NCBI RefSeq assembly: GCF_034808145.1
Contig: NZ_JAXHGM010000012.1
Span: forward strand, 1 to 64,000
Length of the DNA stretch: 64,000 nt
Reading direction: 5' to 3'
Origin: Halorubellus sp034808145
Lineage (GTDB): Archaea > Halobacteriota > Halobacteria > Halobacteriales > Natrialbaceae
Notes under the pieces: generated by a model
The model's database searches: none
The model's input: the letters and a program-made list of their open reading frames with translations, nothing else
What the model was told of the DNA's origin: nothing
Shown: positions 54,011 to 61,156 of the stretch, piece by piece
Layout: each line of letters starts with the position of its first letter
Position numbering within the stretch: position 1 is the stretch's first letter
Program-made: the position numbers and the translations under genes

Positions 54011-54102
54011 AATGTTTGCACATGAGTGAATGTTTGCCTATGGGTGAACTTCAAAGGCAGATAGAACGGTAGATGGAAGTGAATGTGTGCAGATAGGCAA
54101 AC
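54011..54102. promoter_or_regulatory. divergent control region with GTTTGCCTAT-type sites
   Basis: AATGTTTGCACATGAGTG (54011-54028) and AATGTTTGCCTATGGGTG (54029-54046) are adjacent direct repeats differing at three bases. ATAGGCAAAC (54093-54102) is a perfect inverted copy of GTTTGCCTAT (54032-54041) just before the ATG at 54107. Three sites between the RAMP operon and the 74-aa gene suggest one regulator controls both sides. Confidence 0.6.
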
Positions 54103-54106
54103 TAAG

Positions 54107-54331
54107 ATGGCGCGGACGCGAGCGCTCCTCACGGAGCGCGACCGAGAACTGCTGGCCGAGGAAGATGGTGGAAACCGTAGATATCAGGCTATCTCTGAGA
54201 TACGATCACGAATCACGGAGGAAATGTCAACCGACATTGAGGTGCTGGAAGAGAACCACCCGCAACTCCTTGAGGAGTTGCGCGAAGTCGTCTGTGAGGA
54301 TAATAGGGATGAGGAACCGTCCAAGCCATGA
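54107..54331 (+). CDS. small acidic protein, possible autoregulator
   Basis: This 74-aa protein (MARTRALLTERDRELLAEED) is helical throughout, with NRRYQAISEIRSRI and LEENHPQLLEELREVVCED. Its N-terminal RALLTERDRELL helix recurs in short haloarchaeal proteins near plasmid and provirus genes. The ATG lies 5 nt after the right-hand control site, and the stop overlaps the next gene by 4 nt. Confidence 0.65.
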   Translation: MARTRALLTERDRELLAEEDGGNRRYQAISEIRSRITEEMSTDIEVLEENHPQLLEELREVVCEDNRDEEPSKP

Positions 54332-54594
54332 CAAACCGTAGTGGTAATCAACGAGTCGACACGCGTGGAGAGGCACACCTAAATCTGCAGTTAGAGCGGT
54401 ACGTCGTCAACGCGTATGAGAACGATTTCGGAATCGATTTCGAAGTCAACCTCACTACTGAGGCCGACGTTGAGGACAACGATCTGCAAAAGGTCACCGG
54501 AGAACACTTCTTCATCCAATTAAAATCCTCAACAGGCTTCGATAGTGACGACTCTGTTTACGCTGACCTGCAAACCACTCATATAGAACAGTAC
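54328..54594 (+). pseudogene. DUF4365-like gene truncated by insertion element
   Basis: The first 89 codons read MTNRSGNQRVDTRGEAHLNLQ, then NDFGIDFEVNL and GEHFFIQLKSSTGF, the opening of DUF4365, where Asp-x-x and Gln-Leu-Lys resemble a PD-(D/E)XK-type core. Identity stops exactly at 54594, where the insertion element begins; the frame then runs into it to 54642. The rest of the gene is absent on the far side of the element, so the locus is inactive. Confidence 0.65.
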
Positions 54595-54611
54595 GGCTCT
54601 GTTGAAATCCT
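54595..54611 (+). repeat. left terminal inverted repeat
   Basis: The 17-bp sequence GGCTCTGTTGAAATCCT marks the exact point where the DUF4365-like reading stops. Its inverted match is at 56075-56091. Confidence 0.75.
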
Positions 54612-54646
54612 CAGAGGGTTACACGTTCGCCCGATAGTGTGACCAG

Positions 54647-55468
54647 ATGCAGGCCCTCCCGAAGTCGCGGTTACTCCGGTTTGTCGAGCAGGCATTCCAC
54701 TTGGCTCAACGAGCTGTCGCCCGCTACTCCTCGAAGTTCTCAAAACGACGCTACACACTCCACCAGCACATCGTTCTACTCTGTCTCAAGGTTCGGAAGA
54801 ACACGACGTACCGGACGCTTCTCGACGAGCTCATCGAGATGCCCCGCATTCGGGGCGCCATCAATCTGGAGGAACTCCCATCTCCCTCAACATTGTGCAA
54901 AGCGTTCAACCGCCTTGAGATGGCCGTCTGGCGGGTTCTTCTAAATCTCTCAGTCACGCTTCTCCCGACTAACGGTGTCGTCGGGATCGACGCTTCAGGG
55001 TTTGACCGGAGTCACGCCTCAAAACACTACACGAAGCGAACGAAGCTGACGATTCAGCAGTTGAAGGTGACACTTCTCGTGGATACGAGAGCGAATGCTA
55101 TCATCGACGTACACGTGACAACGACACGAAAGCACGACTCTAAGATTGCGCCGTCGCTCATCGAGCGGAATACCGGGGAAATAGCGGTTCTCCTTGGCGA
55201 CAAGGGATACGACGACGAGAAGGTTCGCGCAGTAGCCCGTGAGACCGGTGTTCGACCGCTCATCAAGCACCGCGAGTTTTCGTCACTCCACAAGGCGTGG
55301 AATGCTCGACTGGATGCTGATCTCTACGGTCAGCGTAGTCAGAACGAGACGGTGAACTCCCGACTCAAACGCAAGTACGGTGCGTTCGTCCGGTCACGGC
55401 ACTGGTGGAAACAGTTTCGAGAACTCACTATCGCCTGCCTTGCTCACAATCTCGACCGATCGCTCTAA
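54647..55468 (+). CDS. IS5-family DDE transposase
   Basis: This 273-aa protein has the triad Asp115 (VVGIDASGFD), Asp185 (LLGDKGYDD) and Glu234 (NETVNSRLKRKYG, the YREK-like segment of IS5/IS4 enzymes). RYTLHQHIVLLCLKVRKN is the usual N-terminal helix region. It is full length and unbroken, so the element may still be active. Confidence 0.85.
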   Translation: MQALPKSRLLRFVEQAFHLAQRAVARYSSKFSKRRYTLHQHIVLLCLKVRKNTTYRTLLDELIEMPRIRGAINLEELPSPSTLCKAFNRLEMAVWRVLLNLSVTLLPTNGVVGIDASGFDRSHASKHYTKRTKLTIQQLKVTLLVDTRANAIIDVHVTTTRKHDSKIAPSLIERNTGEIAVLLGDKGYDDEKVRAVARETGVRPLIKHREFSSLHKAWNARLDADLYGQRSQNETVNSRLKRKYGAFVRSRHWWKQFRELTIACLAHNLDRSL

Positions 55469-55490
55469 TCGGTAGATACAGCGGAAGTAC

Positions 55491-55970
55491 CTATCTTGAG
55501 TTGTTCATCCGCGTCAAGAGCCAATCGATGACCATCCCGGTGGCGTATCCCACCAGACCGAAGACGAAGGCAAACAGGAGACCGAGTTCGATGCCATATT
55601 CCATCCCACCGACTAATTCGGCGCGTGCGGTCTCATACCCGTATCCCAGAACTCTCGGATGATTGTACCGGGTCGTCCCCGCCCAGCTGCCGGTGAGGTA
55701 ACCGACGAGTGGCGGGAAGACAAACCCCCAGAGCCCAACAAGCCACAGCGAACCGATGGTCGGCACCAGACCTGCACCAAGAAAGCCCGCAACGATAGCG
55801 ATTCCGAGCGCCAGTACGACCCAGCCCAGAGAAAGGCCAACATCCAGTCCGATTACGAATCCACAGGACGCGAGTAGGAGAAGACCGACGACTGCCAGTG
55901 GGAGCAGACCCCTGCTCGGGGATTCACCGAGGATGTGAGAGGAGCGGTGCACATCCCTGAGATAGCTCAT
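55491..55970 (-). CDS. membrane protein within the insertion element
   Basis: From ATG 55970 (MSYLRDVHRSSHILGESP) this is 159 aa with about four hydrophobic segments (LLPLAVVGLLLLASCGFVIG, GWVVLALGIAIVAGFLGAG, LWLVGLWGFVFPPLVGYL, ELGLLFAFVFGLVGYATGMV). It lies 22 bp from the transposase in opposite orientation, inside the 17-bp terminal repeats. It is not a known transposition gene, so it is a candidate passenger. It may also be a resident gene trapped between two element ends. Confidence 0.6.
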   Translation of the reverse strand: MSYLRDVHRSSHILGESPSRGLLPLAVVGLLLLASCGFVIGLDVGLSLGWVVLALGIAIVAGFLGAGLVPTIGSLWLVGLWGFVFPPLVGYLTGSWAGTTRYNHPRVLGYGYETARAELVGGMEYGIELGLLFAFVFGLVGYATGMVIDWLLTRMNNSR

Positions 55971-56033
55971 CACTGACAGATTTGGTTTTGTACCTAATAG
56001 CGGTTTTGGGAATTCAGCAATCAATAAGCACAC

Positions 56034-56408
56034 CTACCTAACATCTGTTTCAGCAGGAGAGGTGTCGAACCAATAGGATTTCAACAGAGCCTTAATATCA
56101 GAAACAGTATCATCAAGGTCGTTAGCAGTTTGACCTTCTTCATATTGAGCCTCAAAAGGGTAGTCGCTTAGTTCAGCAGACAACCTTTGCTCAAGATCTA
56201 ACGTTACAGGTCCGATAGAACGCTGGTCACATAGCTGGCGAATTTTCCGCTTCCCTAATTTTACCTCGTCTGGAACTCCCGAACGGCTTGCTAGCTCTTT
56301 CAACATATTGAAGATGACATTAGGTAAGTCATCTACTAAATCACTTTGAGCTTTAAACGGCGAAACAGTGGCCGCCGCCTGGGTTCGCTCTTGATCAGAG
56401 AGGGTCAT
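56034..56408 (-). CDS. 3'-truncated helical protein fused to IS end
   Basis: This 124-aa reading opens MTLSDQERTQAAATVSPFKAQ and contains KLGKRKIRQLCDQRSIGPVTLDLEQRLSAELSDYPFE. The last 19 residues (KALLKSYWF onward) are encoded by the insertion element from 56091 downward, so the native end is missing. The AT-richer composition differs from the operon to its left. Original function unknown. Confidence 0.5.
   Translation of the reverse strand: MTLSDQERTQAAATVSPFKAQSDLVDDLPNVIFNMLKELASRSGVPDEVKLGKRKIRQLCDQRSIGPVTLDLEQRLSAELSDYPFEAQYEEGQTANDLDDTVSDIKALLKSYWFDTSPAETDVR
56075..56091 (-). repeat. right terminal inverted repeat
   Basis: This is the exact inverted copy of 54595-54611. The neighbouring minus-strand gene reads through it, replacing its natural C-terminus. 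Confidence 0.75.
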
Positions 56409-56567
56409 TTTCTAGATGGCCTAGGGATATCGAGGGATACCATTTTAGTTTATCCCTTGCCATTTCTCCGCTATTCGGATTTCCTGTCCTGCGAGAGAGT
56501 ATCAAAATTCAATCTTTTCCTGGAACTCGCACGCCGACAAATCTGCTCGTTCTAATCTGAACACAAG

Positions 56568-57152
56568 TTGAATAATACACCTAGCGTATCAAGACCCCAC
56601 CGTGTCGTGTCTAGGGTAGTGTCCGAAACCGCAGGCCGGCAGATACCCGAGTCGCACAAGACCGCGCTCGAACCCTACATCGCGAGCAGCGAGACCGTCA
56701 CTGACGCGCTCGCGCTCGGCGCGAAGACCTACGTCCTCACCGACGAACGCCTCTGCTCGGTCTGGCAGGGCGCCGAATCCAAATCCGGGCGCGCTCGCCG
56801 GAAGGTTGAGACGACCCCACTCGAGCACGTCACGAGCACGACCGTCGACTTCCACGGCGAGGAACCCGTCGACAAGGAGGCCCGCACCGCGGGCGGCATA
56901 GCCGCCGGCGTTGGTGGCCTCATGCTGTTCGGTTCGCTCGTCCCGGAAGAGCAGCTTCCCCAGCTCGGCCTCATCGGCATCGGCGTCTTGTTCGTCCTCA
57001 TCGCCGCGTACTATATCCTCGAAGCCTACAACACCGACTCCGCGTACGTCCAACTCCGCCTCGACCTCGCCGACGGCTCCACGAAGAACCTGAGCTACGG
57101 CGAATCCGGCGTCGAGTTCATCCAGGCCGTCGCCGAAGCCGTCGGCTCGTAA
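56568..57152 (+). CDS. membrane protein with PH-like domain
   Basis: In this 194-aa protein, starting at TTG (GTG starts lie just downstream), residues 40-110 form a PH-like unit: ALALGAKTYVLTDERLCSVWQG and VETTPLEHVTSTTVDFHG resemble bacterial PH domains with the T-x-x-R-x-x-x-x segment. Two adjacent membrane segments follow (GGIAAGVGGLMLFGSLV, LGLIGIGVLFVLIAAYYIL) and a short strand region ends the protein. Role unknown. Confidence 0.6.
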   Translation: MNNTPSVSRPHRVVSRVVSETAGRQIPESHKTALEPYIASSETVTDALALGAKTYVLTDERLCSVWQGAESKSGRARRKVETTPLEHVTSTTVDFHGEEPVDKEARTAGGIAAGVGGLMLFGSLVPEEQLPQLGLIGIGVLFVLIAAYYILEAYNTDSAYVQLRLDLADGSTKNLSYGESGVEFIQAVAEAVGS

Positions 57153-57375
57153 CTACGTCCACACCCCCAGGGGTCGCACGCCGACAGACGACCTCGCCCA
57201 GATATGAACACGAGACTGTCCTCAAGGTCGACCGGCGTGTTCACGAGCGCGGGGGTCGCGGCCCGATCGGGGCGACGCCCAGCTCGTCGACGACCGGGTT
57301 CGACGGGGTCCTTTATATGCTGGAACCGTTTCGCTCAGTGCCGAGAACTAAGTTCACGACCTCGTGTTCACGAGC

Positions 57376-57663
57376 ATGGCCCGACGAGACGTCCCCGGCA
57401 GCGTCCGCATCCGCACCGACGACGGCAACGAATGGCGATACGACGCCATCCAGGCCGCCGCAGACTACTACGACTGCAACCGCTCCGACGCTGTCGCGTA
57501 CGCGTGCGAAGATACCACCGGGGCTGTTGAGTTCCTCCGTGCTGTCCTTGAGCGCGAAGATCTCACGATTGCTCAACGAACAGAACTGGTCGAACTCGCA
57601 AATCAACACCTTCGGGGAGTCTCGTTCGAGTCTACTGAGAGAATAGACTCTGACCCTCGCTAA
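57376..57663 (+). CDS. DUF7692-like small protein
   Basis: This 95-aa protein from ATG 57376: VRIRTDDGNEWRYDAIQAAADYYDCNRSDAVAYACED, then a long helix pair (VEFLRAVLEREDLTIAQRTELVEL). The order of strand, helix and N-R-S/T-D-A-V motif is that of the haloarchaeal DUF7692-type proteins as I recall them, a ribbon-helix-helix-like group often near mobile elements. A TATA-like CTTTATATGC lies about 60 bp upstream. Confidence 0.55.
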   Translation: MARRDVPGSVRIRTDDGNEWRYDAIQAAADYYDCNRSDAVAYACEDTTGAVEFLRAVLEREDLTIAQRTELVELANQHLRGVSFESTERIDSDPR

Positions 57664-57756
57664 TCCCTCATCGTGGACGGTTCTTCGAAAAAGTCGGACG
57701 GTTTCCCCGCCCAGTGGTTATTTGTCGAACGATGGCGTACCGTAAGGTGTCCTCAA

Positions 57757-57897
57757 TCACTTGGACGCGAGGTACGCAGCGACACCGAGTGCGGCGAGAC
57801 CGACAACGAGCCCTACCTCGTTGGCGTCCTTGCCCTTGGTCGTGACTTCAGGCTCCCCGTACGGGGGCAGGAAGTCGAAAGACGTGCTTTCTTTCAT
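57757..57897 (-). CDS. 46-aa single-span membrane protein
   Basis: ATG 57897 opens MKESTSFDFLPPYGEPEV, then a Lys/Asp-rich turn and a hydrophobic segment VGLVVGLAALGVAAYLA, ending in SK at TGA 57757. One membrane span with a soluble N-terminus and a Gly/Ala-rich helix is a common design for small virion or membrane-complex proteins. The AT-rich sequence upstream could be its promoter. Supported by composition only. Confidence 0.5.
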   Translation of the reverse strand: MKESTSFDFLPPYGEPEVTTKGKDANEVGLVVGLAALGVAAYLASK

Positions 57898-58330
57898 GTA
57901 TTTTCGTTCTCACCTCCAGCCTCACCCAGGGTTTGAATCTCTGGGATATATCGGCTAATTACCACCTGGTCCCAGTTGCACTTGAATCTAGGGTTCTTGT
58001 TAACCTAATAACTTAATAACTGTACAACAGTGAGACAGTGTTACAGCAACCATGCATTACGTAATCGGCATCATTAGCGCAACAGTTCATCGAAGGTTAT
58101 TGGGTGATTCATTGGCTCAATAAGATAGGGTGTATTTCACGTCGAGATTGGTCGACCTATCAGGTGAAATATGCAATGTCCGCATGGAGAACCACCACCA
58201 TACACACCGACCAAGAAATTGGGTTCATCAAGAAGGTTGAGAGACGAACAGACTCCAGTGAATCAGTCCCTCATAATGCTCGGTTATCAGATTGAAACGC
58301 TTTTCATATCGCCACATGGTGAACTAATCG
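57898..58330. other. AT-rich intergenic region
   Basis: These 433 bp have only short plus-strand ORFs without motifs. The stretch is AT-richer than its surroundings, with CTAATAACTTAATAACTG near 58004-58021. Promoters for the genes on both sides probably lie here. Confidence 0.4.
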
Positions 58331-58894
58331 ATGGTGGAAGGTTCCGCTTCGTTGATTGTGAGTGTGACAGCGCTGATTATTCTACAGATAGCCTCTGCTG
58401 CGAAAGAGATCGACTTGTTCGAAGTGGTTAGAGAGAAGCCTAGGACTCCAGGCGAGGTGCTCCAAATCCGTATAGACCTAATCAATAGAGTTGATCCAAA
58501 GATGGGCCGGTTCGCCTTTCTACATCTCGCGAATGCCGAGATTATTGTGTTCGTGCTCGCGGTTCTGGATTATCAGGCAAGCTCTTTACTCGGTGATTTG
58601 AGTCCCTTGCTTGCGATTCTCTGGATTATACTACCGTATCTTGAAATAGATGAGTTCGATTCACTCACCACACACGGTTACGCGATGAGGTCTATCATCG
58701 TCCACACCCTTGGAATCATCATCATTGCGATTGTTGGAATCGTCATTCGGAATAATGAGCTCCATCCAGTGGTGTCAGGTGTCCCAATAGAATTGCTGAA
58801 AGCAGGTGCTGCCCTATTAGTTGCAATCCATGGTCTCTTGTTTCTGAGTGCTCTGAGAAACGATTTAGAGCGGTTCTCGCATGTCCGGAGTTAA
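58331..58894 (+). CDS. small polytopic membrane protein
   Basis: This 187-aa protein has four or five hydrophobic segments (SLIVSVTALIILQIAS, FLHLANAEIIVFVLAVL, SPLLAILWIILPYL, IIVHTLGIIIIAIVGIVI, AGAALLVAIHGLLFLSAL). Codon use is more AT-rich than average here. No family recognised. Confidence 0.6.
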   Translation: MVEGSASLIVSVTALIILQIASAAKEIDLFEVVREKPRTPGEVLQIRIDLINRVDPKMGRFAFLHLANAEIIVFVLAVLDYQASSLLGDLSPLLAILWIILPYLEIDEFDSLTTHGYAMRSIIVHTLGIIIIAIVGIVIRNNELHPVVSGVPIELLKAGAALLVAIHGLLFLSALRNDLERFSHVRS

Positions 58895-58906
58895 TCAAAA
58901 CGCTCG

Positions 58907-59176
58907 TTAGAGTACGGTTTTGAATGGGACCTTTGCCTTCTGACTGTCGCGGTGGCCGCCCGTCGACGACCACCGTAACGGGGGCATCTTCGACGCGCGA
59001 CGCATCCGTACCTTCAGCACGCGCATCCCGCGACCACTTCGCGAGTACGGCGCGAACGCGTACCAACCGTCGGCCTCGAGGAGCTGGTCGTGCGCTCGTT
59101 CGTAGATCTGGAAGGACCCCGTCGAGTCGACGTCGCAGTGCAGACAGCAGTCCGTGAGTCCGACCCCGCCGGTCAT
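58907..59176 (-). CDS. small Cys-containing hypothetical protein
   Basis: This 89-aa frame is set by the 4-nt overlap with the gene upstream: MTGGVGLTDCCLHCDVDSTG, then IYERAHDQLLEADGWYAF. CCxxC could be half of a metal site. The basic C-terminus (LKVRMRRASKMPPLRW) looks poor, and the true 3' end may have been lost, since the stop lies at a composition boundary near 58915. Confidence 0.45.
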   Translation of the reverse strand: MTGGVGLTDCCLHCDVDSTGSFQIYERAHDQLLEADGWYAFAPYSRSGRGMRVLKVRMRRASKMPPLRWSSTGGHRDSQKAKVPFKTVL

Positions 59177-59391
59177 GCTCGTCCTCCGTCGGTGGCGTGC
59201 TGGCGAGCGTGCAGGCGGGCGTCCTCCATGGGGGTGGCGAGGCCGTGCTGGAGTTCCGCGTCGGCGAGCGAGAGCGCTTCGAGGAGTGGGGTCTGGCTCA
59301 CGTCGCGGTCGACGGTCGCAAGCACGCTGACGTCGTCGCGTTCGGCGAGGACGGTCACCTGGTCGTCGTCCTCGGTGGCTTCGACGTTCAT
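59173..59391 (-). CDS. 72-aa acidic hypothetical protein
   Basis: The frame MNVEATEDDDQVTVLAERDD, VSVLATVDRD, then helix LLEALSLADAELQHGLATPMEDARLHA is acidic and well formed. Both ends are 4-nt overlaps, so it belongs to a coupled set. No family recognised. Confidence 0.55.
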   Translation of the reverse strand: MNVEATEDDDQVTVLAERDDVSVLATVDRDVSQTPLLEALSLADAELQHGLATPMEDARLHARQHATDGGRA

Positions 59392-59940
59392 CGTGCATCG
59401 CCTCCGTTCGCGAGATCGCGTCTTGGCCGGCGGTGCGCTCGAGGAGTCTCTGGAGGTCGTCGTGGTACGATTCTGGTCGTTTGTTCGTGGATGACGAACC
59501 GGGGTTCGTGTTCGCGGATGCTGGCTCTAGTGAGGAGGTAGATGCGGGCGAACGCGCGCTGGGTTTCGAGTGAGCTGTCGGTGAGCCACTCTGGCAGGTG
59601 TTCTGGGTGCGTCTTGTTTTTGTCGCCGACCGGGGCGTCGGCGGCGGCGAGACAGTGCCGAGGAGGACGCGCTGGGGTTGGGGGGTTGATTTCGGTGGCG
59701 CGCCACTGCGTGCTGTCGTTCTGTGCGCGCTTCTCCGTGCGTTCGTTGAAGTGGTAGTTGAGGCCGATGGTGTCGAGGGCGGTCGTGAGGACGTGGACTT
59801 CGGGTTTCGCAAGGCCGCCGTCTCGGTCTTCGCGCGTGAAGAAGGTGGGTTCGTAGGTCTTTGAGATGCTGCCGCCGGCGTGGATCCTGGGGACGAGCCG
59901 TGTCCACGCGTGGCCGTCGTCTGTGTCGACGTCGACGTTG
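59388..59940 (-). pseudogene. 5'-truncated gene of coupled set
   Basis: An open frame with no start codon runs from 59940 to a TGA that overlaps the next ATG by 4 nt. It reads DDGHAWTRLVPRIHAGG, SKTYEPTFFTREDRDGGLAK, HVLTTALDTIGLNYHFNERTEK and AFARIYLLTRASIREHEPRF. The composition is that of a real haloarchaeal gene. Past HEPRFVIHEQTTR another frame (ESYHDDLQRLLERTAGQDA) looks more protein-like, so a frameshift near 59475 is also possible. The 5' end is cut where the pilin-like fragment begins. Confidence 0.5.
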
Positions 59941-60110
59941 AGTCAACTGTGGTCGCGGGCGGTGTCGATGGTGCGGGCGAGATTGAGTCTGGTGATACGC
60001 TCGGTCTGGAAGAGACGTCGCAGTCGGTGTTCTGGAGTGGTGAGACGGTGCGGGTGCTCTGGAATAACGGGCAGAAGTCGCAGGTGCTCGGGTCGGGGAC
60101 GCTGAACTGA
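59941..60110 (+). pseudogene. C-terminal fragment of a type IV pilin-like gene
   Basis: The plus-strand frame reads VDGAGEIESGDTLGLE, then FWSGETVRVLWNNGQKSQVL and ends GSGTLN. A Gly-Asp-x-x pair followed by an E-x-V-x-V-x-W strand and a short tail is how haloarchaeal type IV pilin C-termini look. The N-terminal signal and hydrophobic helix are missing, so this is a remnant joined at about 59940 to the truncated gene on the other strand. Confidence 0.4.
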
Positions 60111-60289
60111 CGCCTTCTCTTGTTTTCGCGTTCTGTGGGTGAGGTGATGAAGCGAATCTATCACTAGTTTAAGTACGGTAGTGTCCGTCACCGCGCATAA
60201 GGCACAATTACTCGTGCTCGCACGGGGACCGCCGATTTAGTCTCCACGCTTGGGGGCTCGTCCGGCACCCTTCGACCCCATCCTTAGCC

Positions 60290-60994
60290 ATGTCTGCAAC
60301 TATACCCGCATCCAGAGCCGATAGCATCGACTCCACGACCGATAGCCACCCGTCAACCAACCCCAGTGACGTCTTCCGAAAAGCAATCGTCGAGAACGAC
60401 GCAATCTGCTCGCGGTGCTTCGCGCGCCAACGCACCCTCACCCTCGACGTCGTTCCGGTCAAGACGGTCGAGTCCAACGGCGACCACCTCCAGATGACAC
60501 CGGCGGAGGAACCGGACACCGGCGACGAGTACGTCCTCATGGAGTCCTCGGACGCCGTGGACTCCGTGGAGGTCGTGTATCCGCCACGCGTGCCGGCGCC
60601 GACCGCCGCACAGGCTGACGTCGACGTCCCTGCCTCCTGGAAGCGGGCATGCCCGGAGCCGACTGTGTTCTGCGCGGAGTGCGCCGCTATCGACGATGAT
60701 GGCGACCGCTCGACGCTCTCGAAAGCCGAGTTGGTCGAACACGCGAAGTCAGTCAGTTGCCGCCTCCAAGAACAGGACGTTGCGCACGACCCGGCGCTCC
60801 TGGTGGCGGTCGCGAAGACGCTGAAGGGCAAGCCGAGTGTCGGCTCGAAGGACGACCACGTCCTCAAGCACGCGACGCGTGCTGGCGTCGAGAAACGCCG
60901 GTACGGACGCTCGCGGAAGATGCGACTCAACGAGGACGCGAACGAAATCGAGGTCACCCCGGCTAGCGACGTCGCGTGGATGCCCGACCACTAA
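60290..60994 (+). CDS. cysteine-rich (zinc) protein, unknown
   Basis: This 234-aa protein has CSRC (about residues 40-43) and CAEC (about 127-130) as two CxxC knuckles far apart, plus a C-terminal basic region (THRAGVEKRRYGRSRKMRLN-like, around residues 196-215). The middle is acidic. It could join two zinc ligand pairs into one ribbon and bind nucleic acid. It precedes the giant gene in the same direction with a 160-bp gap. Confidence 0.6.
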   Translation: MSATIPASRADSIDSTTDSHPSTNPSDVFRKAIVENDAICSRCFARQRTLTLDVVPVKTVESNGDHLQMTPAEEPDTGDEYVLMESSDAVDSVEVVYPPRVPAPTAAQADVDVPASWKRACPEPTVFCAECAAIDDDGDRSTLSKAELVEHAKSVSCRLQEQDVAHDPALLVAVAKTLKGKPSVGSKDDHVLKHATRAGVEKRRYGRSRKMRLNEDANEIEVTPASDVAWMPDH

Positions 60995-61156
60995 CCAACA
61001 CCTTCTCAAATCAATGATTCACCAACTCGATGCTGAGCGACAGGTATCGTGTCCAACGACTCGCGGAGTGCAGGCGACCGAACCCGCCTACGGCCGGCCT
61101 ACGCGCGAGGTACACACCCCGGCTGAGCGCGAGCCCAAGAACAACGGAGGCCAGCA

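Larger units (their letters stand above)
54595..56091. mobile_element. IS5-like element with apparent passenger gene
   Basis: The ends are GGCTCTGTTGAAATCCT at 54595-54611 and its perfect reverse complement at 56075-56091, 17 bp each. Inside are a DDE transposase on the plus strand and a membrane-protein gene on the minus strand, 1497 bp in all, about half as long again as a simple IS5-type element. Both flanking genes are truncated at the ends and no target duplication is visible (GTAC on the left, TTAA on the right). Confidence 0.7.

Noticed and set aside
58907..59812. 301-aa minus-strand ORF
   Set aside because: Only the last 89 codons look like protein. The upstream part is a shadow of the 72-aa gene and the truncated gene, whose junctions are 4-nt overlaps in other frames.
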